The notes under the pieces: model-generated
The model's input: only the letters and a program-made list of their open reading frames with translations
Database searches by the model: none
Told to the model about the DNA's origin: nothing
Part shown: positions 10,441 to 20,777 of the stretch, piece after piece
Layout: each line of letters opens with the position of its first letter
Position numbering within the stretch: position 1 is the first letter of the stretch
Program-made: the position numbers and the translations under genes
Assembly (NCBI RefSeq): GCF_963576615.1
Contig: NC_088718.1
Span: 29,742,377-29,806,376, forward strand
Length of the DNA stretch: 64,000 bases
Direction: 5' to 3'
Source: Watersipora subatra
Taxonomy: Eukaryota; Bryozoa; Gymnolaemata; Cheilostomatida; Watersiporidae

Positions 10441-11250
10441 TTTTTAAACCATAACTGCCACGCACAACTTTTATCGGGTTTTTCTAGGTAAACCAGACAC
10501 GCTGATTCCGATTTTGTAATCAAAATAAAGATTGGTCCACTAGCTTTCAAAGGCATGAAAGTTTTTTTAAAGCGTTTCAATATCCGTCTCGAAAACAACA
10601 CAATCGGCACAACAAGCTCTGCCCATAAATATGTGACATAGCCTAGCTTTTTAGGAACGGAATTTAGAGATGTTTAGTCCGATTTAAAATGATAGAAATG
10701 GGTGTTTTAAAACCCATTTTTATTTAAATTCAGCCTTCAAAATAATCTCAGTCTTTTATGAAAGGTAGATGAACTATTTAAAATTGCTCGTAGCTTGTTA
10801 CAGGATGTTTAATGGGCTATATGTCAAAAAATGAGCTCAAAAATGCATGATTTTATCACAAGCTAGTGTTGTTATCGCGATTTGTTGAATTCATTTTTAA
10901 ATATGCAATGTTAAATAGCTTACCTACCTTACAGGAAAGACTGAGATTATTTTGAAGGCTGAATTTAGATAGTAATGGGTTTTAAGACACCCATCTCTAT
11001 CATTCTAAATCAAAATAAACGTTACCAATTTCAGTTCCTAAAAAGCTAGCGCACGTCACATATTTATGGGCAGAGCTTGTTGTGTCGATGATCGTGTTGC
11101 TTTCGAGACATATATTAAAACGCTGTAAAAAAGCCTTCATTACTCGGAAAGTTAGTGGACCAATTTTTATTTTGAGTACAAAATCGGAATCAGCGTGTCT
11201 GATTTACCTAGCAAATACGATAAAAGCTGTATGTGGCAGTTATGGTTTAA
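10441..11250. repeat. large fold-back inverted repeat
   Basis: Two arms of about 315 bp, 10441-10757 and 10936-11250, are reverse complements with moderate mismatch, separated by ~178 bp. Matching blocks include AAAGACTGAGATTATTTTGAAGGCTGAATTTA at the inner ends and the TGGCAGTTATGGTTTAA region at the outer ends (positions 11234-11250). The small open frames in each arm (10413-10610 minus, 11082-11285 plus) are the same sequence read from each arm, not real genes. A fold-back element, or a young inverted duplication; a transcript would form a long hairpin. Confidence 0.88.
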
Positions 11251-11639
11251 TCATAGCGAAGGATGTACAAGACCATGATGTATGAGTCTGCCATCTACTG
11301 AGTCTGCTTATAGGGAGGACAAGGTGTTGATGGAGGAATCTCCCCAAAAAATGTAAAATTTTCATTTCTTCAATTACCAAAAATGATGATGTCGTCATAT
11401 GCTATGTTCCTTGGATAATATTGTAGTTGCATCTAAGCTATAGGGCCTTCAGATCTAGCAGAGCTGTTAAAAAGATGAAAATAAAGAATAGATTATGAAC
11501 ATTAAACTCTGACAAGATGGTGTTCAAATAGAGTTGTTTTGTCCAAAAGTAAGCCTTCTTTCGTAAATGTGGAATATTGGTCTGCAAAAAACACTAATCT
11601 ACAGCTTTGAAAAAGAAACACATATGTAATACATGCACA
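11251..11639. other. no gene seen
   Basis: Non-coding spacer between the fold-back repeat and the linker exon of the DDE transposase. Confidence 0.35.
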
Positions 11640-14200
11640 ACCTCAAATTTATTTGAACACGGGAAGTTGAAGATTCATCGGTATTCGATGATGAAGAGTT
11701 TGTGCCAACCACTGAAGACTGGGAAGAGTTTGAGCGCTATGTTGGCCAGCATCAAACGCTCTCCAATTACATCTAAGATAAAGCTGAACTGAACCAAACT
11801 TGACAAAATATAGAGAATATCCATAAAGTTATTACTCACATTTTTATGTTTACAATATCATGGATTCTGATAAGTCTGTGTAAAATCTGTGTCATAATTG
11901 CATGGCTATTTTTTTCTTCTTTTTTTCTGATAGAGCAAATATGATATAATAACATGAAATTATGTTGTACAAATCTTATTGAAAGTCAATTATTGTGTTC
12001 TGATTTCAGACCTCAATCCTCCTTCAACGAAAAGAAAATAATAGTAAGTGTGTCAGCACTCCAGCGACTATTTCGCTGTCACGCCTGCGCCCTTCCCTGC
12101 TCATTCAGGATGGCACGAGAAGGTTGATGGGTAAAGTTCCAGGTTACCTATACCTCCTGTCACCAATCCTACACTTGGGAGACAACTGCCAGGGTGATCA
12201 GAGCTCACCTCATCAATCCCCTGCTGGCAGCCGCGTCACTCTTTTTTGGCGGATGCCTCACGCAGAACCTTCGTTTTCTGTCGCTTCTGAACATCACGAT
12301 ACTAAGCCACAGCTTTTGCCTCTACCAACAAAGAGAGTACCTACTTGGTGTGAGTGTTAATATTTAACCATAAACCTGGAAAATATGAGTAAAAGCTTGG
12401 CACATTATTAAATAATGGCATTTACAAATAATCTTTTTCCTGAAATGAAAATATGTCATCCTTCTCCAGCAAAATGTATTATAATTTGAAATTTTGATTC
12501 TTTATCATAATGTAGTACAAAAAGGTGGAAGAGGATTCTAAATTCTTAGACTAATGATAATGATACAAATAAATCTTGTATAATGAAGTTTTACAATATC
12601 TTACAGTGTATTGCTGAGCAGTACGCCCTGCATAACGAGCGATTGATGGCAGCAGTTGATTAGAATCTCGATATGACAGGTGACGGCAGATGTGATAGTC
12701 CCAGGTATTATGCCCTATATCGAGCCTACACTCTGATGGATCAGAGCTGCGGTTTAATAGTCGGCAGCCATCTTGTCAAGGTAAAACTTTGACAGTTTTT
12801 ACTTCAAAGCCGGACAGAAATCCAATTTTTTTAAAGGTTATCAGTACATAAACATGAAGTTGCTGATCTAGCTATGCAAATAATGTGAAAGTGATTATTG
12901 TTGGTCATAACTTACTTTACTTTGCAGTCAACAGAGACCACCAGCTCTAACGCCATGGAGCTGGAAGGCTTCAAGCGATGCCAGTTAAATCTACATAATT
13001 TCCCTCGACCCGAGAGTGAGGTCAATTACAGCTGACCGGCACTTGAGTGTGGCAACATACATAAGAGAGGAGTGGGCCGCTGTTTGTCGCTATTATGATG
13101 CATGGCACATCGTGAAAGGTAGTAATGATTAATAATAGAACATAAAAACTGCTTAGTCATAACAAAAACACAGCAATTATGCACTGCAAAATAAAATAAT
13201 GTCTTAACTGTTGCCGGGCTAAAAAAGAAGCTCTACAACTAGGCGAAGACTGCTGCCTTTTGACTTCTGGCTGAACTGGGCAATAAGGAGCCATCTGGGA
13301 ATTGGATAAAGGTCATCACAAACCATTTATGGTATTCAATCAACCATACAGATGTGCCAGATGACCGTGAGGCACAATGGCGTCAGTTACTCGCCACATG
13401 AGAGATGACCACCGCATGTGTGGCCACCCTCCACTGAAGAAGCTGTGGATTAAACCTGGTGTGTAACCTAGTATTCGAAAAAGTAATTTCTGCACAGATT
13501 TTTGTCTGTTGACAGTTACAAATATTACAGGAGCCAAGCTTGATGTCTGGGTCAGTCAGGAATTATTATCCAAGCGGCTGATTACTGAACCCAGGAAAGC
13601 AGGCATGCAAAACACTGCATATCTGAAATCATTCCACAAACAGCTGAACCACTTTGCTCCAAAGATGGTTGGGTTCTCTTATGATGGAACGAATTCAAGG
13701 TGAGTGCAGATTTAACAAACAAAACTGTTCCATGGTAACGTTTTCCTATGTTCCATTTGAATTGTTTTTCGCAGACTTCGGCTTGCTGTGGTGTATCACA
13801 ACGAGAACGCCAACCGCCCATTCGAGTTTGATTGTTTGGGCAACCAGCAATATGTCATGGCACGAAGCAAGGATAACAAGCTCACACAGACGGCAAAAAG
13901 AAAGTCAACCCAGCATATGGTAAAAGTGTGTGATGAGATTAATTACATATAAACCATCAACTTATTTCAAATTGCTTACAGAATTTATTGGCGAGTTGAT
14001 GACTCTGTTGGAAGACCATCTTTCTGCCGGTACCAACCTGACAATCAGCGTGTGCAGCCCCCGTCACTCTACTCCACGGATCCTCAGAAAACACGCGAGG
14101 AAACGATTGCGAAGTGCCAGGTGTCATCACTCGGCATTCTTCGGAGGAATTGAGAATTCCAGCTCCCCTCTAAAGACTTCTCTGAGGTTTTGAAGCCAGA
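11640..14200 (+). pseudogene. Kolobok-like DDE transposase, multi-exon, decayed
   Basis: Recognisable segments in order: linker 11640-11794 (acidic VFDDEEFVPTTEDWEEF, then frameshift to LSAMLASIKRSPIT); 12010-12349 (acceptor TTTCAG, LQRLFRCHACALPC, FGGCLTQNLRFLSLLNI, donor GTGAGT; one in-frame TGA); 12607-12780 (MTGDGRCDSP, first catalytic D region, YTLMDQS; one TAG); 12928-13118 (SSNAMELEGFKRC, frameshift, SITADRHLSVATYI, second D region, YYDAWHIVK); 13220-13480 (NHLWYSINHT, several stops); 13510-13700 (TAYLKSFHKQLNHFAPKMV, donor GTGAGT); about 13774-13920 (LAVVYHNENANRPF); 13980-14200 (tail). This is a DDE transposase family that often carries an N-terminal THAP domain; the Kolobok name is from memory of the GDGRCDSPG and TDRH motifs. 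Stops and frameshifts in most exons make it a fossil. Confidence 0.72.
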
Positions 14201-15290
14201 ATGATAGGTGGTACTCATTCCCCGGCGATGAGGTTCTCAGAGTGGGCGCCCAGGTAGGGAACCCCAGCCATGAACGTAAATTTTGACGAAGTGCTGGGGC
14301 TTAGTAACTGATGGTAAGCGGTGAAACCAACATGTTCCTCTATGTAATTGTTTTTATTTTACAAAATTGGTGTATGCAGATTTATGCGCATTAATCATCT
14401 GATTTTAAATATGGAAGCAGGGCGTAAATAGTTATTCACACTCATGAAAACAAAAATTAGTTAGCCACGTGGTGTGTAGTCACCGTGTGGCTTAGCCTGA
14501 ATATAAGTAGAATAATAAAATGACAATGCAATAAAAATGAGTACAACCTACGTGATCATTCTGGCTTCGAAGCCGCAGAGCGCTCTTTAGAGTTGAGCTG
14601 GAGTTCTCAAAGTAGTCAAGTGTCTTCATCACCATAGCAGAAGCCCTTGAACACATCGTCTGCAAATTCTTCTTCATTATCTTTTTTTGGAAAAGAACGC
14701 GAATCATACACACCAGTCAGGTAGAGGCCATCTCTCACCGCGACGAATTTGCAGCACAAGCCAAAACGAGATTGCGGTATGCACACAACCCTTTCCGAGC
14801 TTTTGGCGATGGCTCTCCAAATATAGTTTCTCTATAGTGAATAGGGAATAGTCTCTCTACCAAAACAATTATTGAAAAACAATAATTGCTGATTATTGAA
14901 ATAATCTCGATTTTCATATAATGTAATCATAAAACTAATACACTCTCTACTGTAGTAAGTGTATAACAGTTCTCATTGTATTCCATATTTGTGTTCAACC
15001 GATGTATTATATGTGTAACGCAAGAGTTATAGATAATGCTTGACACATTTACTATGTTTCCATGATGTGCAGTACTTTGGAGTTGCGCTCTCTCCGAATC
15101 ATGGAAACTGCGTCTTTGCACTGAAATAACTGCGCACTGATCAGTGTGAAGACGGTGCTAATTCGCAGCAAGGAAACAGCAATTGCGTATGGCTCTCTTG
15201 CTGTGGAGGCAGATTCATCGAGCGCCATAAACAAGTACAAAAGTTTTCCCACATGTCTTGTTCTTTTTTTCTATTGTTCCGATCTTCTTT
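14201..15290. repeat. decayed repeat sequence, partly inverted
   Basis: A block at 14565-14650, read on minus, repeats the block at 14140-14215 on plus (shared AACTCCAGCTC..TCTAAAGA and GAAGCCAGAATGAT), so the end of the transposase region is partly duplicated in inverse orientation. A second block at 15055-15110 (TTTCCATGATGTGCAGTACT) reappears inverted at 21380-21425. Small open frames here (14492-14713, 14735-14917, 15052-15252, minus) have no recognisable domain. Confidence 0.45.
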
Positions 15291-15299
15291 CACTTAATT

Positions 15300-16608
15300 T
15301 TAATAATGGTCTGCACCTATGAGGATGATGAAGTGATTACTTTCCTGAACTTTGTTATTGATACCAACACTTTTCAAAAGAAAAATGGCGAGTCCCAAAG
15401 TAATATTAAAATATTCGATATGCTCTCTGCAATGGTGGCTGAGTGAGGGGTGGAGGGTGAAGGGAAATCGTTTAGTCCAAAGACGGGCTCAGTGGCTTAT
15501 TAAATGGAAATCATTGAAGTCGAAATATCTACATTACTAGACTGAAGCATCAGAGTCAAATAAGTACAAGTTTGGTCAAACAAGACTCCAGATACAGATA
15601 CTCTCCTTCCTATCACATAAAATGATTGAAATTAATTATATTTTGCAGATAGTCAGTGATCGGCTTAACTATTATGTATTACATGATGTATTATCATTAT
15701 TATTGTTAAAATAATTGTTAATAACATTAAAACATGTAACATACAATAATCACATTTTTTATCAATATGTTATTTTATCTTTGTGATATACCATACACAA
15801 CTGCTCATACTCACACTGATACATTTGTTATTTCCGTTATCCAGGAGCACCAGCACCCTCGTGGCGCTTTAACCAGAAGCTTCAGGAGGTTATGGGTCAT
15901 AGACCCATAGCTAATGAGATTGATACGGAGGAATAGGCAGAAAATATACAAGGTTTGTGAAACATGCTATTTACATACTATACTATGTGATTGATCTTAA
16001 AGATCATTGAACAGAACTTGATTTCATGTAAAACCAGACCTGCTAGCTGCTGTTGAATTGTGTAAGGAAGATGTTGCATTTGAGTGGGGTGGTCATAACC
16101 TGGGTATCTGGGCTGACAATACAAGACATATTAATAAAATTTGTATAAATTTATTTAAAAATATTCAATTTTAACAGATGTTGACTCTGACCAAGAGAAG
16201 CCCAGATCTGCTGTATCAGCATGTTCATCTTCTTTAACAAACAGAAGAAAGAGGTCAAAAGATGATGAGGACATGCGTGAGTTGAAGAGGATACAAACAG
16301 AGCAAAGGCAAGATGACCTCAAGGCTGTTGCTGCCATTATTGAAAAGAGTTCAAGGACAATGTTGAATGGAATTTCTACTATTATGCAACAGATCATGCA
16401 ACAATTCTCTACACCTTATGCCGTGCCAAACCACCTCCAGGGCTCTGTATCTTTTCCTCAACCTCCTAATGATACTTTCACTAGCCTACTCCACACCATC
16501 AGCAATACATCATTTCCTCACATCACCCAATCATCAAATAATGCGTTTGCCCCAATCAAACCGCCACAATATTTTCCCCGGTACGCCCCACACTGCAACC
16601 AATCCTGA
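15300..16608 (+). pseudogene. Myb/SANT-like protein of a Harbinger-type element (decayed)
   Basis: First segment 15310-15540: YEDDEVITFLNFVID..., then, after a frame change near 15440, EGWRVKGNRLVQRRAQWLIKWKSLKSKYL, the order of a Myb/SANT trihelix domain. Second segment from 15845 (acceptor TTATCCAG): APAPSWRFNQKLQEVMGHRP, typical of the end of such domains, then a stop. Third exon 16178-16608 (acceptor TTTTAACAG): acidic-to-basic linker with NRRKRSKDDED, a helical EQRQDDLKAVAAIIEKSSR segment and a Pro/Ser-rich tail, ending at TGA 16606-16608. Partner of the minus-strand DDE pseudogene at 16818-17472, in the convergent arrangement of Harbinger elements. No terminal repeats were found for this pair. 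Confidence 0.62.
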
Positions 16609-16817
16609 AAGGCCATCTACTTTGTTGAACAGTTATGTATTGTCAGGATATAATGCGCCCATGTTGAACTAGTATTTTCAACTATGTAAAGATTTCACAT
16701 AAGTATTGGAGACAGTTCACGTATGTTTGGTTAGAATTATTATTTACATTATTGTTTTCTACTCTGTAAAGATTTTACATAAATATTGAATACAGTAACA
16801 CAATTAGTTCAATTCAC

Positions 16818-17472
16818 TCACAAAATTAATGTAACAATACATTTTCGCAGCATTCTCCAGCGTGCTTTGAGTCTTCCAAACGCATTTTCAACATGCATGC
16901 TTTGCTGTGGTAAACATTCAATGATTTTTTTTTAGTGACAAGTTGGCCCCTGTGAAACCTTAAATGATTTGTCTAGACATAGGGTATGCAGGGTCACCAA
17001 GGATGTGCAATGGAAGAATACTCACCATGAACAATTTTATCCCGCTTCAGCATATTTTGCATTACTAGTGTACTCAGCCCTGATCTGCTGAAAACTGCGG
17101 CATCATGAGCACTGACTGGGGTGTTGGCATAAACGTCTCTAAACAGATACTGAACATCAACCACCGCTTGCATGACAACACTTGGGTACATTTTCCTACA
17201 TAGATAATCAGCCATGCCATCAGGTGGTATGATTTCAAAGTGTGTTCCATCGACAGCCCTTATGGCTTGTGGGTACTTGTAATTAGCTTCGATGATATCA
17301 GCAATCTTCCCTGCTTCTACATCTGATTACCAGGTGATGAGCTGATGTTTTTTTCTTGACATGGCAGAAAGCATTCAAGCATCGATGAACTGTATTCTTA
17401 CTGACCCTGAACACTGATGCAACTTTGCTATATTCACAGCATGAAACCAGTTTGAAGATTGCTATGCACACC
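16818..17472 (-). pseudogene. DDE_Tnp_4 transposase fragment (Harbinger-like)
   Basis: Read right to left: acceptor TTCACAG at 17473, an HTH-like segment (EYSKVASVFRVSKNTVHRCL), a stop-containing patch near 17330, then IRAVDGTHFEI (first D), VVDVQYLFRDVYANTPVSAHDAAVF (second D region, positions 17170-17100), LHILGDPAYP after a frameshift, and VENAFGRLKARWRML (the E), with stop at 16818-16820. This is the motif order of PIF/Harbinger and related DDE_Tnp_4 transposases; it is clearly distinct in sequence from the intact copy at 2225-4116. At least two frameshifts and several stops. The N-terminal exon would fall near 17580-17690 but is not convincing. Confidence 0.75.
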
Positions 17473-18029
17473 CTGTGAATAAAATAATATTGCTACAGTT
17501 AATCAATCAGTTTTACAGGACATTAAAAAGTGTACTATTATTCCTATATGGCATGTTTTCTGTATGCCACAACTCCTACATGACGTTACCTCTTTTTCAG
17601 TGGAACAGTTTACCTCACACATATTTCTTGAGGAGACATCACATACTAGCTCACAAATCCCATCCACAATGGTTTCTGGAATGCTGCAGCCACCATAGAG
17701 TTATCTCCCCCTAGAGTGATAACTGCGCATTCAACAACACGAGCGTTTCCGGTGCCATCGAGGAGCGTTTAGGCCACGCCCATTTTTTGTGCTAGTCGCT
17801 CGTAGTGATTGACAAGAACAGTAACATCAGCCGTGAGAATGATCATGAATTTGCACAGTTAAGATAGTAATTATTGCTCATATTAAAGAGATGATGATTA
17901 TAGTTTATTACTCTAATATATGCTTATCATTTAAAGCAATTCAATACTTACATAACTTGCAAAGACACTGAATAGACAGTGTTAAGTGAGTTAATGAAAT
18001 CAGTAGATAGATACTCAGATACTGCATCC

Positions 18030-18060
18030 CAATACATGTATATATATATATATATATTAC
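18030..18060. repeat. TA dinucleotide microsatellite
   Basis: A run of about ten TA units next to the inner end of the left long terminal repeat. Confidence 0.8.
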
Positions 18061-18279
18061 TGGTGTTTATAAATTATCAGTCGTTATCAGTCAGAGATTC
18101 ATCTGAAATCACAGCCAGTTTTATCCAAACAGACTCGCATATTAATAATAATAACCTTTATACAAAATAGATTTACTGCCACGTAACTTTCATGATGATG
18201 GATTATATTTCTTCCAACTAATATTTGTTGGGCAGGATGACTCCGACAAGTAACATAAATGAATACTTTTGTCATGCGT

Positions 18280-19359
18280 CTAATTGGTCATGGTATGATG
18301 ACTACTGCAATAGTGATTTTGCAAACCTTTATCAGCAAAGTAGTCATGTTCTGATGCTATAGAGGGAGATGGGTCAATAAAGCTAGCTGTTGCGGAGTCT
18401 TCTACTGTCTCATCACCAGAGCTCGAGAGTGGTCTCTTCTTCCTTGGTTGAGATTTCTTCGGCTAAGGACATAAACATTGTATTAAACTAATACTATGTA
18501 GTTTGCGTCTTGGGCGATCAATATTGAAAATTATGTTAATAATTCCGTGATAATTCATGGGTCTCCACCTGGTATGGATACAATACAAGAATACCAAAGA
18601 TCTAAGCCAAACCGAGTGCATACATAAAAGCATTTATAAAGAATCAAGAAGCTTTACATGCACAGTCTATTTTGGATGATAACACTGTTCGTAACAAACT
18701 AACCTGCATGTGTTCTGGGAAGTTGAAGATAGTAGGAATAGCAGTTGGAAACAATCTTGATTGTTTTGAAGGACCTGTGTAGTCAGCATCTGTGAAATGA
18801 TCTGAGCACAGTTTGGTTGACGGAGTAAGTTTTAAATTTACTCTCTTGGTTGCAAGAACCCATCTATTTGCCATCTTCTCATTCTTCAGCGGGAATCTGT
18901 ATACATTATAAAAAATGAACTGAATAGTGAATGAGTGACAAATAAAGGAGGGTCAGTCGCATTAGGTCATAGATAACACAAACTAACAGTAATCAACTCC
19001 AGTGGCTGGTAGTGGAAGGACACAGACAAAGGGTAGTGAGGGTTCAGAATCAAACAAGTAACTGACTTGCTTGCATACCTACTACACCATAACAATGATT
19101 GATAGAACAAGGGACATGATTCAAATCAATCATCTCTCTAGGTACACCTCTGATCATTCATTTCAGTTGTTGATACAGCTAAATCAAGCCTTTTTAATTT
19201 CAACTACTGATGATATTATTGTGTGAATCTAAAATATACCGGAAAAAATGAATGAGTAACTTGACAAAACTAAACTACAACGACTCACCCATGGAATTTT
19301 TTGTCTGGTGTCTTGCTACTAGAATTGGAGCAGCCAAATGCTGCACAAAAAACTACCAT
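18280..19359 (-). CDS. three-exon THAP-domain protein
   Basis: Exons: 19359-19289 (ATG at 19359, donor GG|GTGAGT), 18896-18704 (acceptor ATACAG, donor CAG|GTTAGT), 18462-18280 (acceptor CCTTAG, stop TAG). Phases join cleanly. The product of about 148 residues has a complete-looking THAP C2CH finger: CAAFGC near the N-terminus, FPLKNEKMANRW, then LCSDHFTDADY and the AIPTIFNFP end. After it comes a basic nuclear-localisation-like stretch (PKKSQPRKKRPLSSSGDE) and an acidic/Ser-rich tail. THAP domains bind specific DNA in the nucleus. A GTTTGC site inside exon 3 could be an alternative donor to further exons. It lies inside the long inverted repeats, right arm upstream of its start, so that arm may act as promoter (inference). 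No disabling mutation seen. Confidence 0.8.
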
Positions 19360-19439
19360 TTGGCATACTGTTAATGTGATGATCACAGTCATAGAATAAG
19401 CAAAGCAAACGTAGAAGAAATAGCAGTACTAAAGAACAG

Positions 19440-20240
19440 GCCCGTCTTCTCTGGAACGGCTGGGCGGCTGAGCCGCCCCAACTTTTTAGTGATTGTCGGC
19501 GGCTATGTACTAAGAATTACGTTCTAAGCTCATTCACTTGGGATTTCCAAGTTTGAAATTCCAAGACCGGTTGGAAATTCCAATAACTAATCTATTAGCT
19601 ACTAGCATTCTACTACTAATGTCTCCGTGGTGATTTCGCCAAATGAGTGATCTTGTAAGACTTTGTTAAGACTTATAAACTGAACTTTATTGCTTTTAAT
19701 TGGGGTGAAAGGGTGTGAAGACCCCAAACTTGCATTTTCCCTAATTTCCAGGCTCACTAATCTAGTATTGGTTTTGACTGCCAGTAATGTAGTGAGTGAG
19801 AGATCCTTTTCTGCATTGAAGCGAATCAAAACATCGACGAGGAGCACCATGGAGCAGGCTCGGCTAAATAATTTTCTAATATTTTACATATATAAAGATG
19901 TTGAAAGAGATACAGAATCAGTTATGAAATATTTGTGTCATCGACACATTGACAGAACTAGAGCTATTGCAATAAATAAGTAATAGCTCTTGTTCTGTCA
20001 ATGTCCCTTACAGAAATCTGTAGTGTCATGAGTTTTATATTGGTCGTTGAAAAAAAAAACGTTTTGCCTACTATGAACCATAAACAATATACTTATATAG
20101 ATTTTGATACTTACAATTGATTGCCTTTATGCATACTTTGAGGGTTGTTGATGCTTAAAAGGTCTAGAGCTTCGGGGCGCTGCCCCGAACCCCATTGAGG
20201 GCCGCCACCGCCCCCCAAACTCCCAGGTGTTTATAACGAG
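19440..20240 (+). pseudogene. hAT transposase C-terminal fragment in a GC-rich-ended relic
   Basis: Codons from about 19738 to 19983 encode the hAT dimerisation region: SNVVSERSFSALKRIKTSTR and MEQARLNNFLIF, followed by a TAA stop. This is the ZMYM/TTF-type hAT C-terminus. GC-rich blocks flank it (GGGCGGCTGAGCCGCCCC near 19466 and GGGGCGCTGCCCCGAACCCC near 20174), which look like subterminal hairpins of the same relic. The catalytic core is absent. It is nested inside the long-terminal-repeat THAP element. Confidence 0.7.
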
Positions 20241-20269
20241 TTGCCTAACATTTACAATTCCAATTTGCA

Positions 20270-20400
20270 ACCAGGGAATAGAGTTTAAAAGTTAGAATGG
20301 TAAATGTTGTATACAGTATGTTATAATATGTAAAAATAAATTTTCTGTCCAAAGACTTCTTTATTACTCGGGCAACGCCGGGTAGTACAGCTCATGGTTG
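20270..20400 (+). repeat. dispersed repeat ending CGGGCAACGCCGGGTAG
   Basis: GAGTTTAAAAGTTAGAATGG and about 10 following bases recur at 34350-34385, and both copies continue through TTTCTGT..CAAA to a GGGCAA motif. Probably the 3' end of a retroposon family; type not identified. Confidence 0.6.
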
Positions 20401-20777
20401 ATAGCAGTCAATTAGCTTTCCATCAAACTAATGTAATACAACCCCAGTATGACCATCTATCTTATCTATGAGTAACTGATTGCATTAACTCACTTACTTA
20501 ACACTGTCTATTCAGCGTCTTTGCAAGTTATGTAAGTATTGAATGGCTTTAAATGATAAGCATATATTGGAGTAATAAACTATAATCATCATCTCTTTAA
20601 TATGAGCAATAATTACTATCTTAACTGTGCAAATTCATGATCATTCTCATGGCTGATGTTATTGTTCTGCCAATCACTACGGGTGACTAGCACAAAAAAT
20701 GGGCGTGGCCTAAACGCTCCTTGATGGCACCGGAAACTCTAGGGTAGTTATCACTCTAGGGGGAGATAACTCTATGG

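Larger units (their letters stand above)
17693..20777. mobile_element. element with ~310-bp inverted terminal repeats carrying a THAP gene
   Basis: Left arm 17693 to about 18010 and right arm about 20465 to 20777 are near-identical reverse complements, both starting CCATAGAGTTATCTCCCC and including GGCCACGCCCATTTTTTGTG and the stretch around CATCATCTCTTTAATATGAG. Between them lie the three-exon THAP gene (18280-19359) and a hAT fragment (about 19440-20240). No clear target duplication is visible at the outer ends, so superfamily is open; ISL2EU/P/Kolobok-type elements that encode THAP proteins are candidates, but no transposase domain is present in this copy. Confidence 0.85.

Noticed and set aside
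10413..11285. Two similar small proteins encoded on opposite strands (10413-10610 minus and 11082-11285 plus)
   Set aside because: They are the two arms of one inverted repeat translated from each side; no motif or splice context supports coding.
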